A stretch of 64,000 bases of DNA from Bradyrhizobium sp. NDS-1 (GCF_032918005.1 NZ_CP136628.1:2713501-2777500); one strand, 5' to 3'. Counted from the stretch's first letter, positions 17,392 through 28,800 are shown. Numbers and translations: made by a program. Notes: a model not told the origin generated them from the letters alone.

Positions 17392-18945
17392 ATGACGTTC
17401 AGGAAAAGACCCCCCGACCTGCTGGGAAACTCCGCGTGGAATGCGATGGCCTTCCTGCTGGCGGTGGTGCTGAACCTGGCCATCCTGCCTTTCGTGATCG
17501 TTCACCTCGGCCTCACCGCATTCGGCATCGCGGGGCTTGTCACCGCATGCATTGCGCCTGCCCTTGTGTTCAGCAACACGCTCGGATTGTCGACGGCGCG
17601 CGAGCTTGCGCAGCGACTGGAGCCGTCCGACCGCGACGATGCGCGACGCCTGTTCGCGACCGCGGTCATGCTTGCAGCTGGCGCGGGCGGCCTGATCACC
17701 ATTTTCTTTCTGGTCGCCGGAGCTCCGCTTGCGCGGCTCGGATTTCATCTGGCCGGTCCAGTCGCCGAGGACCTTGGATGGGCCTTCGCGTTGGCCGCTC
17801 TCGGTTGGCTGAGCCAATGCGTGTCGGCGGTCTTCATTTCCTTGTTCACCGCGCGGCAGGACTACCGCCGGATCGCTTCGACCGGCATTGTCAGCACCGT
17901 GGTCTCGACCGTTTCAATGCTCCTCCTGATCCCTGCCGCCCCCCACGCATCGACTTTCCTCGGCTGCCAGGCGCTGGGGTTCGCGACCAGCCTGCTGATC
18001 GCAGTGGCCTGGTCGTGCGGTACACTGCGCGAATGGCTGGCACCGCCAGCGTTGCATCGCGAGGCGCTTGGCAGGCTGCTCCGGTTCGGCAGCTGGCAGG
18101 TCGCCGCGCAGGGCGGTGCGCTGCTCGCCGGGCAGGCCGATCGATATCTGCTCGGCGCGCTGCTTCAACCGCAGTTCGTCGGTTTTTATGGTGTTGCGCA
18201 ACGTCTCCAGGAGGCGACCTATATCGGTATCCTGAAGGTCGGCGAAATCCTGTTTCCATACTTCAGCACGTTGCAAGGCGAGAGCGAGGACCGAAAGGCC
18301 GATCTGCTGTTCCGGTCTTCGTGGATTCTCAACGTCCTGGCCGCAAGTGCCCTGGGTGGATTGATTTCGGTGGCCGGCCCGCTGCTGCATGTCTGGACCG
18401 GCGCCGAAGTCGCGGCCGAGGCTGCGCGGGTTCTCGTCGTGCTGTCGATCGCCGGAATACTCGGATCGAGCGCGAACGTCTTCGGTTTTTACCTGCTGGC
18501 GCAGGGGCGGTCACGCTCCAACGCGCTCATCGCATTGATCACGGGTGTCGTCACACTCGTCACCAGCGCGTTCGCGTTGCCGCGTTTCGGATGGCATGCC
18601 GCGGGCTGGAGCGCATGCGCCGGCATGATCGCGCAGATGCTGACTGTCGTCTTCCTGCTGCGGCGCAATTTTAAGCTCGCCGGCATGTGGTCGCGTGTCG
18701 CGCATTGCGTATTGACGCCGCTTTGCATCGGGATCGCGATGGCGCTGGCAGTGCGGTACGGTCTCGACCGCATGCCGCTCCGGCTCGCGCCGTCCTGGTG
18801 GTCGGTGGGGGCCGTCTCGTCGCTGACGGCTGCGATCATCCTCGTGGTCGCGGTTGCCGCTTCGCAGTTGGGCCCGTATCGGAAGGTGTGCCGGCAAGAT
18901 ATTCGTTCGATCCTCGCTCGCTTCCTGCCCCTCAAGGCCGTCTAG
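17392..18945 (+). CDS. Wzx-like polysaccharide flippase (MOP superfamily)
   Basis: The product has 517 residues from ATG 17392, with TTG 17383 as an in-frame alternative. It shows about 12-14 hydrophobic helices and the MATE/MOP-type N-terminal GNSAWNAMAFLLAVVLNLAILPFVI (abbreviated) with conserved ARQDYRRI and QADRYLLGALL segments. Members move undecaprenyl-linked repeat units across the inner membrane. It opens the polysaccharide cluster and precedes the asparagine-synthase-like gene by only 3 bp. The exact substrate cannot be read from sequence. Confidence 0.85.
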   Translation: MTFRKRPPDLLGNSAWNAMAFLLAVVLNLAILPFVIVHLGLTAFGIAGLVTACIAPALVFSNTLGLSTARELAQRLEPSDRDDARRLFATAVMLAAGAGGLITIFFLVAGAPLARLGFHLAGPVAEDLGWAFALAALGWLSQCVSAVFISLFTARQDYRRIASTGIVSTVVSTVSMLLLIPAAPHASTFLGCQALGFATSLLIAVAWSCGTLREWLAPPALHREALGRLLRFGSWQVAAQGGALLAGQADRYLLGALLQPQFVGFYGVAQRLQEATYIGILKVGEILFPYFSTLQGESEDRKADLLFRSSWILNVLAASALGGLISVAGPLLHVWTGAEVAAEAARVLVVLSIAGILGSSANVFGFYLLAQGRSRSNALIALITGVVTLVTSAFALPRFGWHAAGWSACAGMIAQMLTVVFLLRRNFKLAGMWSRVAHCVLTPLCIGIAMALAVRYGLDRMPLRLAPSWWSVGAVSSLTAAIILVVAVAASQLGPYRKVCRQDIRSILARFLPLKAV

Positions 18946-18948
18946 GAC

Positions 18949-20787
18949 ATGTGCGGAATCGCGGGCATCGTAAATCTGGGCGGCAATGCGGTGGAGCGGG
19001 CTGACATCTCGCGGCTGACGGGCCTGATCGCGCATCGTGGTCCGTTCGGCGAGGGGACCTGGTTCAGCGCAGACCGAAGCCTCGCATTCGGCCACCGCCG
19101 GCTGGCGATCATCGATCCCGGCGAGGGCGGATATCAGCCGATGCTGTCTGCGGACGGCCGCCATGTGATCGTGTTCAATGGCGAAATCTACAATTTTCTC
19201 GAGCTGCGCCGCGAACTCGAGGGGCAGGGCGCGGTGTTCCGCAGCCAGTCCGATACCGAAGTGATCTTGGCGGCCTGGCAGGCCTGGCGGGAAGACATGC
19301 TGTCCCGCTTCAACGGCATGTGGGCTCTGGCGATCTTCGACACGGGCACGCGCGAATTGTTTCTTGCGCGCGATCGCTTCGGCATCAAGCCGCTGCTCTA
19401 CGCGGCGTCGCCGAAGCGATTCATCTTCGCGTCCGAGCAGCGGGCGCTGGTGCGGAGCGGGCTGATCGATGCATCCGTTGACACGGAAGTGGCGCGCCGG
19501 CTGCTGCTCGACCCCTTCGGGATCGAAGGAAGCGAGCGAACCCTGTTTCGCCAGGTTCGCCGCCTGCAGGGCGGCCATTGCATGTGGCTGCGCCAGGGCA
19601 AGGTCAGTGTCAGGCGCTGGTGGCGGACGGTGGATCATCTGCCGACCGTGCCTGCCACCGAAGCCGAACGCGCCGCGCGCTTTCGCGAGCTGTTCCAGGA
19701 CGCCGTGGCACTGCGCATGCGCAGCGATGTGCCGATCGGGACCTGCCTGTCTGGAGGTTTCGATTCATCGGCGGTGATCTGCACCATGGCGGCGCACGAG
19801 AAGGCGGGCATGGGGCCGCGCGACAGCGCCGCATGGCGTCATGCCTTTGTCGCGACGTTTCCCGGCGCCTCGAACGACGAGCGGCCGATGGCAGAGGAGG
19901 CCGCCGCCTGGGCTGAAGTTGCGCCGACCTTCCTCGAAATCGGGCAGGCCGATGCACTTGCAGACCTGGATCGGATTCTCGACGATCTCGATGACGTCTA
20001 TATCGGGCTGCCCAGCGCCGTGTGGTTGATCTATCGGCAGCTGAGGCGGCAGAACGTGACGGTGTCGCTGGACGGCCACGGCGCGGACGAGTTGATGGGC
20101 GCCTATTTGCAGCAAGGACAGGCGCGTGCATTCCGAATCCGGAACGCAGCCGAAGACCTCGCCTCGCGCTCGGCGCTGACCCGGCGCGGCGTGGATGTCC
20201 TGCGTGCGTTCGGCCTCAGGCGCCAGGGGGTGTACTTTCTGCGCGGCGGTCTGCGCGATCTTCCCGCTCAACTCCCGCTGACGGCGGAGGACGACGTGCT
20301 GCCGCGCGAATGGGGCGGCTTGAACAAGCGCCTCTACCGCATGTTTCACAGCACGGTGCTTCCCACCATCCTGCGCAACTTCGATCGTCTCTCGATGGCT
20401 CACGGCGTCGAAGTCCGCATGCCCTTCATGGACTGGCGCCTGGTGACGTACACGATGGCGCTTCCCGAAAGCAGCAAGTTCGCAGATGGCTACACCAAGG
20501 CGGTCGCCCGGCGGGCAATGGCCAATTTGATGCCGGAATCGATCCGGACCGCGCGCCGCAAGGTCGGCTTTAATTCACCGATGCCCGAATGGCTGAACGG
20601 ACCTTTGGCCGGATGGACGGCGGACCTGCTCGACCGCGAGGTGCCGGCCTTTGCCGAAATGGTGGATGAAACGGCCTTGCGCAGAGCGGTGAGCCGCTTG
20701 ACGGCGTCGAAAACTTGGGACTGGGAGACGGTCGGTCGGATCTGGCCGTATTTGAACATGAAATGGATGTTGGCGAGGTACGCCTGA
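18949..20787 (+). CDS. asnB: asparagine synthase (glutamine-hydrolysing)-like amidotransferase
   Basis: The product has 612 residues. Cys2 of MCGIAG is the class II glutaminase nucleophile. RHRGP-like (AHRGPFGEG), RLAIID, FNGEIYN and SDTEVIL complete the glutaminase domain (1-200). The synthetase domain carries the PP-loop SGGFDSS and the LDGHGADELMGAY motif. In polysaccharide loci such proteins amidate uronic acids or other sugar carboxylates rather than aspartate; this is inferred from context (flippase 3 bp upstream, glycosyltransferase 3 bp downstream). Confidence 0.9.
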   Translation: MCGIAGIVNLGGNAVERADISRLTGLIAHRGPFGEGTWFSADRSLAFGHRRLAIIDPGEGGYQPMLSADGRHVIVFNGEIYNFLELRRELEGQGAVFRSQSDTEVILAAWQAWREDMLSRFNGMWALAIFDTGTRELFLARDRFGIKPLLYAASPKRFIFASEQRALVRSGLIDASVDTEVARRLLLDPFGIEGSERTLFRQVRRLQGGHCMWLRQGKVSVRRWWRTVDHLPTVPATEAERAARFRELFQDAVALRMRSDVPIGTCLSGGFDSSAVICTMAAHEKAGMGPRDSAAWRHAFVATFPGASNDERPMAEEAAAWAEVAPTFLEIGQADALADLDRILDDLDDVYIGLPSAVWLIYRQLRRQNVTVSLDGHGADELMGAYLQQGQARAFRIRNAAEDLASRSALTRRGVDVLRAFGLRRQGVYFLRGGLRDLPAQLPLTAEDDVLPREWGGLNKRLYRMFHSTVLPTILRNFDRLSMAHGVEVRMPFMDWRLVTYTMALPESSKFADGYTKAVARRAMANLMPESIRTARRKVGFNSPMPEWLNGPLAGWTADLLDREVPAFAEMVDETALRRAVSRLTASKTWDWETVGRIWPYLNMKWMLARYA

Positions 20788-20790
20788 GCG

Positions 20791-21879
20791 ATGCGCCTGT
20801 TCCAGAATAGCGCCCTCTACCCGTCCTATCTGCTGCAGCTGAACCAGCTCGCGGCGAATACCCATAGCTTCGCGGAGCGGCGGGATGTGTTCTTGCATGA
20901 CCGTTTCGGCGCGGCGCATTTCCTCAAGCCGGTGCTCGATGCATCGCCGGAAGCCTTCTTCACCAACGGAGACGACGAGATCCTGCAGCGCCGCTGGGCG
21001 CGCGAGCAGGGCATGTCGGGCGAGCCGACCCTCGAGGCCATCCTGCTTGCGCAGATCGAGCATCACGCCACCGAGGTGTTCTACAACCTCGATCCGGTGC
21101 GTTATCCGAGCGCCTTCGTCGCCAAGCTGCCGGGCTGTGTCAAGACGGCGTTGTGCTGGCGTGCGGCGCCGTCAGGAAATGCCGATTTCACGGCGTATGG
21201 CGCCGTGCTGGGAAACTTTCCGTCGATCCTCGACATTTGGCGCGGCAAGGGATGCCGGGCCGAATTGTTCTTTCCGGCACATGATCCCGTGATGGACGAA
21301 TATGGCCACGGCGAACGCCCGATCGACGTCGTCTTCGTCGGCGGCTACTCGCGGCACCATCGGGCGCGCGCCCGGACGCTGGAGCAGGTCGCGCAGCTCG
21401 CGGCCAGTCGCAACATCGTGCTATGTCTCGATGCCTCGCGTCTGACCAGGCTCGCCGAGACCGCGCTCGGACGATTGCTCCCGCTGCGCGAGCACCGGCG
21501 CCCCGATGCCATCGCCGCCATTGCGAAGCCTCCCGTGTTTGGGAGGAGCCTCTACGAACTGATCGGGTCGTCGAAGATCGTGCTCAACGGCGCGATCGAC
21601 ATGGCTGGCACTGATCGCGGCAATATGCGTTGCTTCGAGGCGATGGGTTGCGGCGGGCTGCTCGTCTCCGACGCCGGAGGGTATCCGGACGGTATGGAGG
21701 AGGGGCGCACCATCGAGACCTACGATACCCCGGAGCAGGCCGTCGAGGTCATTTCTCGAAGCTTGCAGGACTGGCCGAGGTCGGCGGAGATCGCCGCCCT
21801 TGGCCGGGCCCGCGTCCGGGACGTCTACCGCAAGGACGTGCAATGGAAGCAGTTCGGCGATCTCGTCGGACGGATTTAG
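20791..21879 (+). CDS. CgeB-like family glycosyltransferase
   Basis: The 362-residue product has a GT-B layout. The C-terminal half contains [20 protein letters not shown] and the donor-binding segment [19 protein letters not shown], typical of the CgeB/Glyco_trans_1_2 group, with a downstream [13 protein letters not shown] helix. It presumably adds a sugar to the surface polysaccharide repeat unit. It starts 3 bp after the asnB-like gene and has no signal peptide, consistent with a cytoplasmic face enzyme. Donor and acceptor are unknown. Confidence 0.78.
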   Translation: MRLFQNSALYPSYLLQLNQLAANTHSFAERRDVFLHDRFGAAHFLKPVLDASPEAFFTNGDDEILQRRWAREQGMSGEPTLEAILLAQIEHHATEVFYNLDPVRYPSAFVAKLPGCVKTALCWRAAPSGNADFTAYGAVLGNFPSILDIWRGKGCRAELFFPAHDPVMDEYGHGERPIDVVFVGGYSRHHRARARTLEQVAQLAASRNIVLCLDASRLTRLAETALGRLLPLREHRRPDAIAAIAKPPVFGRSLYELIGSSKIVLNGAIDMAGTDRGNMRCFEAMGCGGLLVSDAGGYPDGMEEGRTIETYDTPEQAVEVISRSLQDWPRSAEIAALGRARVRDVYRKDVQWKQFGDLVGRI

Positions 21880-21922
21880 CCGTGCTAGAGCGTCCCGGGC
21901 GACGCGATTTTCAGTGGATTGC

Positions 21923-22528
21923 ATGAACCTCAACTTCCTGATTCAGCGGTTCACCGGCCGCAATGTCGACTACATGGTCCAGCGGATGGTTGGACGTGCG
22001 ACGTGCCGTCTCGGTGCCGGCGCTGTGCTCGGCGCCGACGCCAGGATGAGGAATATCTACGGCGACACCGACAAGATCGACATTGGCGCGCAGAGCCGAA
22101 TTTTCGGCGAACTCATGACCTTCGCCCATGGTGGGCAGATCAGGATCGGCGAATGGTGTTATGTCGGCGAGGGGACGCGGATCTGGTCCGCCGCCTCCAT
22201 CGAGATTGGAAACCGGGTTCTGATCTCCCATTCGGCGAATGTATTCGACAGTCTGACTCATCCGATCGGGGCGGCCGCGCGACACGAACAGGTCCGACAG
22301 ATATTCACGAGCGGTCATCCGCGTGAGCTTTCGCTCGACGAAGCCCCGGTTCGGATCTGCGATGATGCCTGGGTTGGCGCGGGTGCGATGGTGCTACGCG
22401 GCGTAACGGTTGGCGAGGGGGCAGTGGTAGCGGCCGGCGCGGTCGTCACCAAGGACGTGCCGGCCTTCTCGATCGTGGCCGGAAACCCGGCGGTGCTGGT
22501 CAGGGAGCTCCGGCCCGATGAGCGGTAA
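21923..22528 (+). CDS. hexapeptide-repeat O-acyltransferase
   Basis: From ATG 21923 the product has 201 residues. Left-handed beta-helix hexapeptides are visible ([52 protein letters not shown] in part), ending in the signature [19 protein letters not shown]. The catalytic His candidate is in ISHSANVFD or DSLTHPIG. It would O- or N-acetylate a sugar of the polysaccharide, like WbbJ. It overlaps the next gene by 11 bp. Confidence 0.85.
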   Translation: MNLNFLIQRFTGRNVDYMVQRMVGRATCRLGAGAVLGADARMRNIYGDTDKIDIGAQSRIFGELMTFAHGGQIRIGEWCYVGEGTRIWSAASIEIGNRVLISHSANVFDSLTHPIGAAARHEQVRQIFTSGHPRELSLDEAPVRICDDAWVGAGAMVLRGVTVGEGAVVAAGAVVTKDVPAFSIVAGNPAVLVRELRPDER

Positions 22529-23369
22529 CGGGAAGTTCACGACTTGGGAGGAAGCCGTGGTCTGGCTGCGCAATCAGCCGGATCAGGGCCAGCTCGTGCG
22601 TGACGCCTTCTACGATGATCCGCTGGCCGCGGCTGCCGAGCGCTATTTTCGAAGCTCCGAGTGGCAGGCGATTGCGGCGCTGCTGTCCGGCCGCTCCGGC
22701 ACGGCGCTCGACGTCGGTGCCGGTCGCGGCATTGCGAGCTACGCGCTGGCTCGCAGCGGATTTGAGGTAACTGCCCTCGAGCCCGATGGCAGCGCGATCG
22801 TCGGTGCGGCGGCGATCCGCGATCTGGCGGCCGAGACAAAGCTGCCGATCCACGTGGTCGAGGAATTCTCGGAGCGCCTGCCGTTCGCGGACGAAACATT
22901 CGATCTCGTATTTGCGCGCGCGGTGCTGCATCATATGCGCGACCTCGACGGCGCCTGCCGCGAGATGTTTCGTGTGCTTCGCCCCGGCGGGATGCTGATC
23001 GCCGCGCGGGAGCATGTGATCAGCAAGGAAAGCGATCTTCAGCAGTTCCTCGATCAGCACCCGCTGCATCGCCTTTACGGCGGCGAGCATGCCTACCTGC
23101 TCAACCGTTATACCGGCGCGCTGAAATCGGCCGGCTTTGCGGCTGTCGAGACGCTGGCTCCGCTGCAAAGTCCCATCAATCTGTTTCCCTACACAATGGA
23201 GACGCTGCGATCCGCGGTTGTCGAAAGGCTGACGTTGAAGATTCCAGCCGGTCCGCTGTGGCGCGCGGCCTTTGCTTCGCAGCGCGTCTTCGTATCGCTG
23301 CTTTCGCTGGCCAAGAGCTTTGACCGTCGGCCTGGCCGGCTCTATTCGTTCGTTTGTCACAAGGTTTAG
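22518..23369 (+). CDS. SAM-dependent class I methyltransferase
   Basis: The 283-residue product has motif [16 protein letters not shown], an acidic motif II (VTALEPDG), motif [13 protein letters not shown] and motif [16 protein letters not shown], the pattern of Methyltransf_11 enzymes. Position inside the polysaccharide operon suggests methylation of a sugar residue or chain end. It overlaps the acyltransferase by 11 bp and lies 3 bp before the epimerase gene. Confidence 0.85.
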   Translation: MSGNGKFTTWEEAVVWLRNQPDQGQLVRDAFYDDPLAAAAERYFRSSEWQAIAALLSGRSGTALDVGAGRGIASYALARSGFEVTALEPDGSAIVGAAAIRDLAAETKLPIHVVEEFSERLPFADETFDLVFARAVLHHMRDLDGACREMFRVLRPGGMLIAAREHVISKESDLQQFLDQHPLHRLYGGEHAYLLNRYTGALKSAGFAAVETLAPLQSPINLFPYTMETLRSAVVERLTLKIPAGPLWRAAFASQRVFVSLLSLAKSFDRRPGRLYSFVCHKV

Positions 23370-23372
23370 ATC

Positions 23373-24305
23373 ATGTCCGCGTGGGTCACCGGTGCGAACG
23401 GGTTCATCGGCCGTCATCTCGTTCGCGAGCTGGCAGGCGCCGGGCGTGCAGTTCATGGCCTTGGTCACGGCGCGCTCGATGCAGCCGATGCGCGCGCCCT
23501 CGGCTTGCAGACGTGGATCAATGGCGAGGTTGACGCGGCCAACCTGAGCGCGCTCGCCGCTGCGCGCGGGTTGCCGTCGCAGGTCTTCCATCTAGCGGGT
23601 GGATCGTCGGTCGGGCCGTCGATCGCGCGCCCGTTCGAGGACTTTTCGCGGACGGTGACGAGCACGGCACGCCTGCTCGAATGGCTTCGAAGCTCTGCAC
23701 CGGCGTGCCGTCTGGTGGTCGCGTCGAGCGCGGCGGTCTACGGTTCGGAGCATGCCGGTCCGATTCCCGAAAGCGCCGCACTCGCGCCGATGTCGCCCTA
23801 TGGTCATCACAAGCTGATGATGGAGCAGCTGTGCCGGAGCTATGCGCAGAGTTTCGGCATTCGCTGCACCGTCGTGCGGTTGTTCTCGGTCTACGGTCCG
23901 AACCTTCGCAAGCAACTGCTCTGGGACATCTGCTCACGGCTGAGCAGCGATGAACGGTCTCTCGATCTGGGAGGGACCGGGGCCGAGATAAGGGACTGGA
24001 CCGACGTCCGCGATGTCGTTCGCTTGCTGGCCCGCGTTGCGGAGGAGGTGCACCAGGATGAATTCCGGCCGATCAATGGCGGCTCGGGACGCGGCACGAG
24101 CGTCGCCGATATTGCCGAAGGCCTGATCCGGAATTGGGGAAGCAACACCGTCGTTCGTTATTCCGGCGTGGCGCGGCCGGGCGACCCGGTCAGCCTGCTG
24201 GCGGATGACGGGCGTTTGCGCGAGATGAATTTCGACTGGCGCCTGCCGCTGGAGCGCGGTCTCGCCGATTACGTCGAATGGTTCAGGGGCCCGGGCCGTG
24301 CCTAA
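23373..24305 (+). CDS. NAD-dependent epimerase/dehydratase (extended SDR)
   Basis: The 310-residue product has the N-terminal Rossmann motif TGANGFIGRHL, VFHLAGGSS, the catalytic Ser region VASSAAVYGS and the YxxxK dyad in YGHHK (after LAPMSP), with RLFSVYGP and an RDWTDVRDVV cofactor/substrate segment. It converts a nucleotide sugar, probably as a 4-epimerase or dehydratase; which one cannot be told. It overlaps the following glycosyltransferase by 8 bp. Confidence 0.87.
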   Translation: MSAWVTGANGFIGRHLVRELAGAGRAVHGLGHGALDAADARALGLQTWINGEVDAANLSALAAARGLPSQVFHLAGGSSVGPSIARPFEDFSRTVTSTARLLEWLRSSAPACRLVVASSAAVYGSEHAGPIPESAALAPMSPYGHHKLMMEQLCRSYAQSFGIRCTVVRLFSVYGPNLRKQLLWDICSRLSSDERSLDLGGTGAEIRDWTDVRDVVRLLARVAEEVHQDEFRPINGGSGRGTSVADIAEGLIRNWGSNTVVRYSGVARPGDPVSLLADDGRLREMNFDWRLPLERGLADYVEWFRGPGRA

Positions 24306-25491
24306 GCGCGCACCGCTGCGGATTGCGTTCACCAACGTCCCGCGACGCCTATGGGCGGGCGGTTACAACTATCAACGCAATCTGTTCGAGGTGCTCAACC
24401 GGCATTCTCCGGGGATGGTGGTCCCTGTGCTGTTTGCCGGAGCGGCGGACGATCCCGATGAGATCGCGGCCTTGGCCAGCATTCCCGGCGTCGAGGTCGT
24501 GCGCTCGCCGGTGTTCGATCACGGCGCGACCGGACTTGCCCGCACGACGGATCTCGCTCGAGCGATCGTCTTTGGCTTGGACGCGCCTGCCGTTGCCGAA
24601 TTCAAGGCCAACGGGATCGACATGGTGTTCGAATCCGCGCGCTTCTTTGGCTGGCGCCTGCCATTTCCGGCAGTCGCATGGTTCCCGGATTTTCAGCATC
24701 GCCTGCTTCCCCATCTTTTCTCCAGGGCCGCCTATTGGCGGCGTGATCTCGGCTTTCGGGCTCAGATCGCGTCTGGTCGGCACATCATGCTGAGCAGCGC
24801 CAGCGCGCTCGGCGATCTCAGGAAGTTCTATCCGGGCAGTTCGAACGGCGTCTCGGTCGTTCGATTTGCGAGCGAGCCCCCTGTCGGACTGCTCACCACG
24901 GATCCGTCTGACGTGATCGCCCGCTATGATCTTCCGCGACGCTATTTCTATCTGCCCAACCAGTTCTGGCGGCACAAGAATCACCAGCTCGTGGTCGATG
25001 CGCTCGATCTGCTGAAGTCTCGGGGGCGCGACGTCGTCGTCGCGGCCTCTGGAAATACGGAGGACTTCCGCGAGTCCGGCCTTTTCGACAAGACCATGAG
25101 CGAGGTCAGCTCGCGCGGGCTGGAGCCGAACTTCAAGCATCTCGGATTGATTCCCCTGGATCATGTCTATGCCCTCCTGCGTGCATCGATGGCGCTCATC
25201 AATCCTTCGGAATGCGAGGGGTGGAGCACGACTGTCGAGGAAGCGAAGTCGTTCGGTGTCCCGATGATTCTGTCCGACATCGATGTCCATCGCGAACAGA
25301 CCGGGGGTAGCGCGCGATACTTCGGCATCCGAGACGCCGCGGCGCTGGCCGATCAAATGTTGCAGGTTGCGGAAACGGCCGAGGCTGCGACCGTCCGCAA
25401 TCTGTTGCCGAACCTCGAGCAGCGCGTCGAGGCGTTCGTTGCGGATTTCATCCGGCTGACTCGGGACGTGATGGAGTCACGGGCCGGCTGA
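24298..25491 (+). CDS. GT4-type glycosyltransferase
   Basis: The 397-residue product starts at GTG 24298. The C-terminal Rossmann domain shows FYLPNQFWRHKNHQLVVDAL and the donor motif ALINPSECEGWSTTVEEAKSFGVPMILSD (in part), the E-x7-E pattern of GT4 retaining transferases (EGWSTTVEEA). No membrane segment is evident. It probably adds a sugar to the lipid-linked repeat unit. It ends 13 bp from the convergent membrane-protein gene. Confidence 0.87.
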   Translation: MPKRAPLRIAFTNVPRRLWAGGYNYQRNLFEVLNRHSPGMVVPVLFAGAADDPDEIAALASIPGVEVVRSPVFDHGATGLARTTDLARAIVFGLDAPAVAEFKANGIDMVFESARFFGWRLPFPAVAWFPDFQHRLLPHLFSRAAYWRRDLGFRAQIASGRHIMLSSASALGDLRKFYPGSSNGVSVVRFASEPPVGLLTTDPSDVIARYDLPRRYFYLPNQFWRHKNHQLVVDALDLLKSRGRDVVVAASGNTEDFRESGLFDKTMSEVSSRGLEPNFKHLGLIPLDHVYALLRASMALINPSECEGWSTTVEEAKSFGVPMILSDIDVHREQTGGSARYFGIRDAAALADQMLQVAETAEAATVRNLLPNLEQRVEAFVADFIRLTRDVMESRAG

Positions 25492-25504
25492 GCGCGCGGC
25501 CCGA

Positions 25505-26809
25505 CTAGACCTTCGGTGCAAAGATACTCCGAGGCACCACATACCAGAGCAGGAACATAAGGGCCGTTCCGTGCGTGAGGAGCGCGACCGTAAGCGGCAC
25601 GTTGAGCAGAACGTGGGGCAACGTTCCGGCGGAGATCAGTACGAGGCGGGGCGGCAGCCCCGCCGACGTCCGATTGCCAACCGCGAGCACCAGGCCGGAT
25701 GCGAGCGCGGTCAGAGGCGCAAGATACGGTCCGACGGAGGCAATGCCCTCAGTCGCAAACAGCGATGCATTGACTTGCCCGAAACCGTAGGTGTTCTGCA
25801 TCACCACCGCCAGCGGTTCGTCGTAGGGACAATGCACCAGCGGCTTGAGGACGGAGATCTGGCAGAACCAGGTCAGCGGGTGGTTCGCGAAGAAGTGGTT
25901 GTAGAGGTCGAGCGCGCCTGATGCCGTCGCCATCATCCGGATGTTGACGATGTCGAAATATCTGCCCGGAATGCTCCTCAGGCTCGCCTCTGTCAGCCAG
26001 ATCACGAGTAGTCCTATCAGCATCGGGACGAAAATCGAGGCAATGACCGATGCTCTCGCTTCCAGAAGCCGTGACAGCACGACCAGCGTGATCAGCCAGG
26101 CCGGCGTGAAGAACGCGAATTTCGTCAACGTGACGGGATAGAACAACAGAAGCAGGACCAGGACCAGGACGGCGCGGACGCGATGGCCGAGCAGCCAGTA
26201 GCAGGCGAAGGCGAACGGCAGCAGCGTGCTGGAAACCCACCCTATGAGATATCGCAGCGCTCCCGGAAATTCGAGGGCGTCGCGATAGTCGTAAATGCGC
26301 GCGACCGAGACCATTCGGAAATTGTAGGTGGAAGCGACCGCGAGGGTAGCGATGGAGACCGCCAGAATGAGCGTCAGCAAATGCTCGAAGCGGGCGTTGG
26401 ACAGGGGCACGAATTGCCGCAGCGGCGCCCCGATGAACAAAACGGGGATCAGGAAGAGCAGCAGCGCCAATGCCGCCGAAACTCCTGCAAGCAATCGCGG
26501 GTAGTTGTAGTCGGAGAAGACGTCGATCCACAGGAAGCCCAGGATCATCGTGTAAAAATAGAATCCGACGAAATAGCCGAAGCTGAAGCGGGCGGAGGCG
26601 AATAGCAGCGAGACGACGGAAAAGCCGGCCGCAACGAGAACCGCGATCCAGAGGCGTTTCGGATCGAAGTCGATGGAAAGCTGGAAGGTCGCGACCTCGA
26701 TCAGCGACAGGCAGGTAACGGCGCTGTGCAGCAGGACCAGTTTCGTCAGCGCTGCTTTCGAGTCCAGGCGGGCGCGCAGATCGCTGATGATGCCGGGCGG
26801 TGCGCTCAT
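25505..26809 (-). CDS. polytopic membrane protein, candidate Wzy-type polymerase
   Basis: The 434-residue product has about 10-12 predicted membrane helices and a larger periplasmic-type loop around residues 270-345 (RSIPGRYFDIVNIRMMATASG ... NHPLTWFCQISVLKPLVHCPYDEP). Topology, size and position between polysaccharide genes fit an O-antigen or repeat-unit polymerase; these are too divergent to name from motifs. It is minus strand with the UDP-xylose synthase gene upstream (39 bp). Confidence 0.6.
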   Translation of the reverse strand: MSAPPGIISDLRARLDSKAALTKLVLLHSAVTCLSLIEVATFQLSIDFDPKRLWIAVLVAAGFSVVSLLFASARFSFGYFVGFYFYTMILGFLWIDVFSDYNYPRLLAGVSAALALLLFLIPVLFIGAPLRQFVPLSNARFEHLLTLILAVSIATLAVASTYNFRMVSVARIYDYRDALEFPGALRYLIGWVSSTLLPFAFACYWLLGHRVRAVLVLVLLLLFYPVTLTKFAFFTPAWLITLVVLSRLLEARASVIASIFVPMLIGLLVIWLTEASLRSIPGRYFDIVNIRMMATASGALDLYNHFFANHPLTWFCQISVLKPLVHCPYDEPLAVVMQNTYGFGQVNASLFATEGIASVGPYLAPLTALASGLVLAVGNRTSAGLPPRLVLISAGTLPHVLLNVPLTVALLTHGTALMFLLWYVVPRSIFAPKV

Positions 26810-26848
26810 GGCCTTAGCTCGCTGCGAACGACGGGAGTTGCGAGCAGA

Positions 26849-27811
<963 letters not shown>

Positions 27812-28029
27812 GGTCGGTTCCAGCTGGGTCGCGGGACGGTCTTGCCCCGGTGCGGCGGGCAGAGTGGTATCGGCTACGGGCGAAAACGCCAATAGCTTTG
27901 CAAGAGGGTAATTAAATACCTCTTGACATCGAAAGTTGCTTGAGAGCCGATGATTTTCCAGGTCTCGCCACTTCGTATAGAAGCCGTCGGGAATACGCGG
28001 GGAGCGGGCCTCCCGTTCGGAGCAAACGA
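27812..28029. promoter_or_regulatory. divergent promoter region, UDP-xylose synthase / rfbF
   Basis: The gap holds an AT-rich palindrome at 27903-27923 (arms AGAGG(G)TA and TACCTCT around ATTAAA) that overlaps the start of a TTGACA hexamer at 27923-27928. A GATGAT about 20 bp downstream is a poor -10 candidate. A regulator binding the palindrome could cover the rfbF promoter; this is a suggestion from layout only. Confidence 0.4.
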
Positions 28030-28800
28030 ATGAAAGTCGTAATTCTTGCAGGGGGCCTCGGCACGCGAATCGCGGAGGAGACCAGCACGCGACCAAAGCC
28101 GATGGTGGAGATCGGCGGGCGGCCCATCTTGTGGCACATCATGAAGATCTACAGCCATTACGGCTTCCATGATTTCGTGATCTGCCTTGGCTACAAGGGC
28201 TTCATGATCAAGGAGTACTTCGCGAACTATTTCCTGCACATGTCCGACGTGACCTTTCACATCGCCGAGAACCGGATGGAAGTGCATCGCGAAACCGCCG
28301 AGCCGTGGCGGGTCACGCTGGTGGACACCGGCGAGGACACCCAGACCGGCGGCCGGTTGAAGCGGGTGCTGTCCTACGTCGCGGACGAGCCCTTCTTCGC
28401 ATTGACCTATGGCGACGGTGTCGCCGACATCGACCTTGCCGCCGAGATCGCTTTCCACAAGGCGCATGGGCGCCGCGCCACCGTTTCGGTGGTGCGGCCG
28501 GCCAAGCGCTTCGGCGCGATCGCGATCGAGGGTGACCGGGTCGTCAATTTCGAGGAAAAGCCCAATGACGATGGCGGCTGGATCAATGGCGGTTTCTTTC
28601 TATTGTCGCCATCGGTCGGCGAGCTGATCGCAGACGACAACACGATCTGGGAGCGCGAGCCGATGGAGCAACTGGTGCGCGGTGACGATCTGCGCGCCTA
28701 TGTGCATCCCGGCTTCTGGCACCCGATGGACTCGCTGCGCGATCGCAACTTCCTCGAGGGCGAATGGGCCAGCAACCGCGCCAAATGGAGGATCTGGTGA
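28030..28800 (+). CDS. rfbF: glucose-1-phosphate cytidylyltransferase
   Basis: From ATG 28030 the product has 256 residues with the nucleotidyltransferase N-terminus [22 protein letters not shown] (abbreviated), [14 protein letters not shown], then [13 protein letters not shown] and the hexamer-forming region [13 protein letters not shown]. It makes CDP-glucose from CTP and glucose-1-phosphate, the first step to CDP-3,6-dideoxyhexoses. Its stop overlaps the GTG start of the rfbG remnant (GTGA), so the two were a coupled pair. With rfbG truncated the CDP-glucose may have no outlet here. Confidence 0.93.
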   Translation: MKVVILAGGLGTRIAEETSTRPKPMVEIGGRPILWHIMKIYSHYGFHDFVICLGYKGFMIKEYFANYFLHMSDVTFHIAENRMEVHRETAEPWRVTLVDTGEDTQTGGRLKRVLSYVADEPFFALTYGDGVADIDLAAEIAFHKAHGRRATVSVVRPAKRFGAIAIEGDRVVNFEEKPNDDGGWINGGFFLLSPSVGELIADDNTIWEREPMEQLVRGDDLRAYVHPGFWHPMDSLRDRNFLEGEWASNRAKWRIW

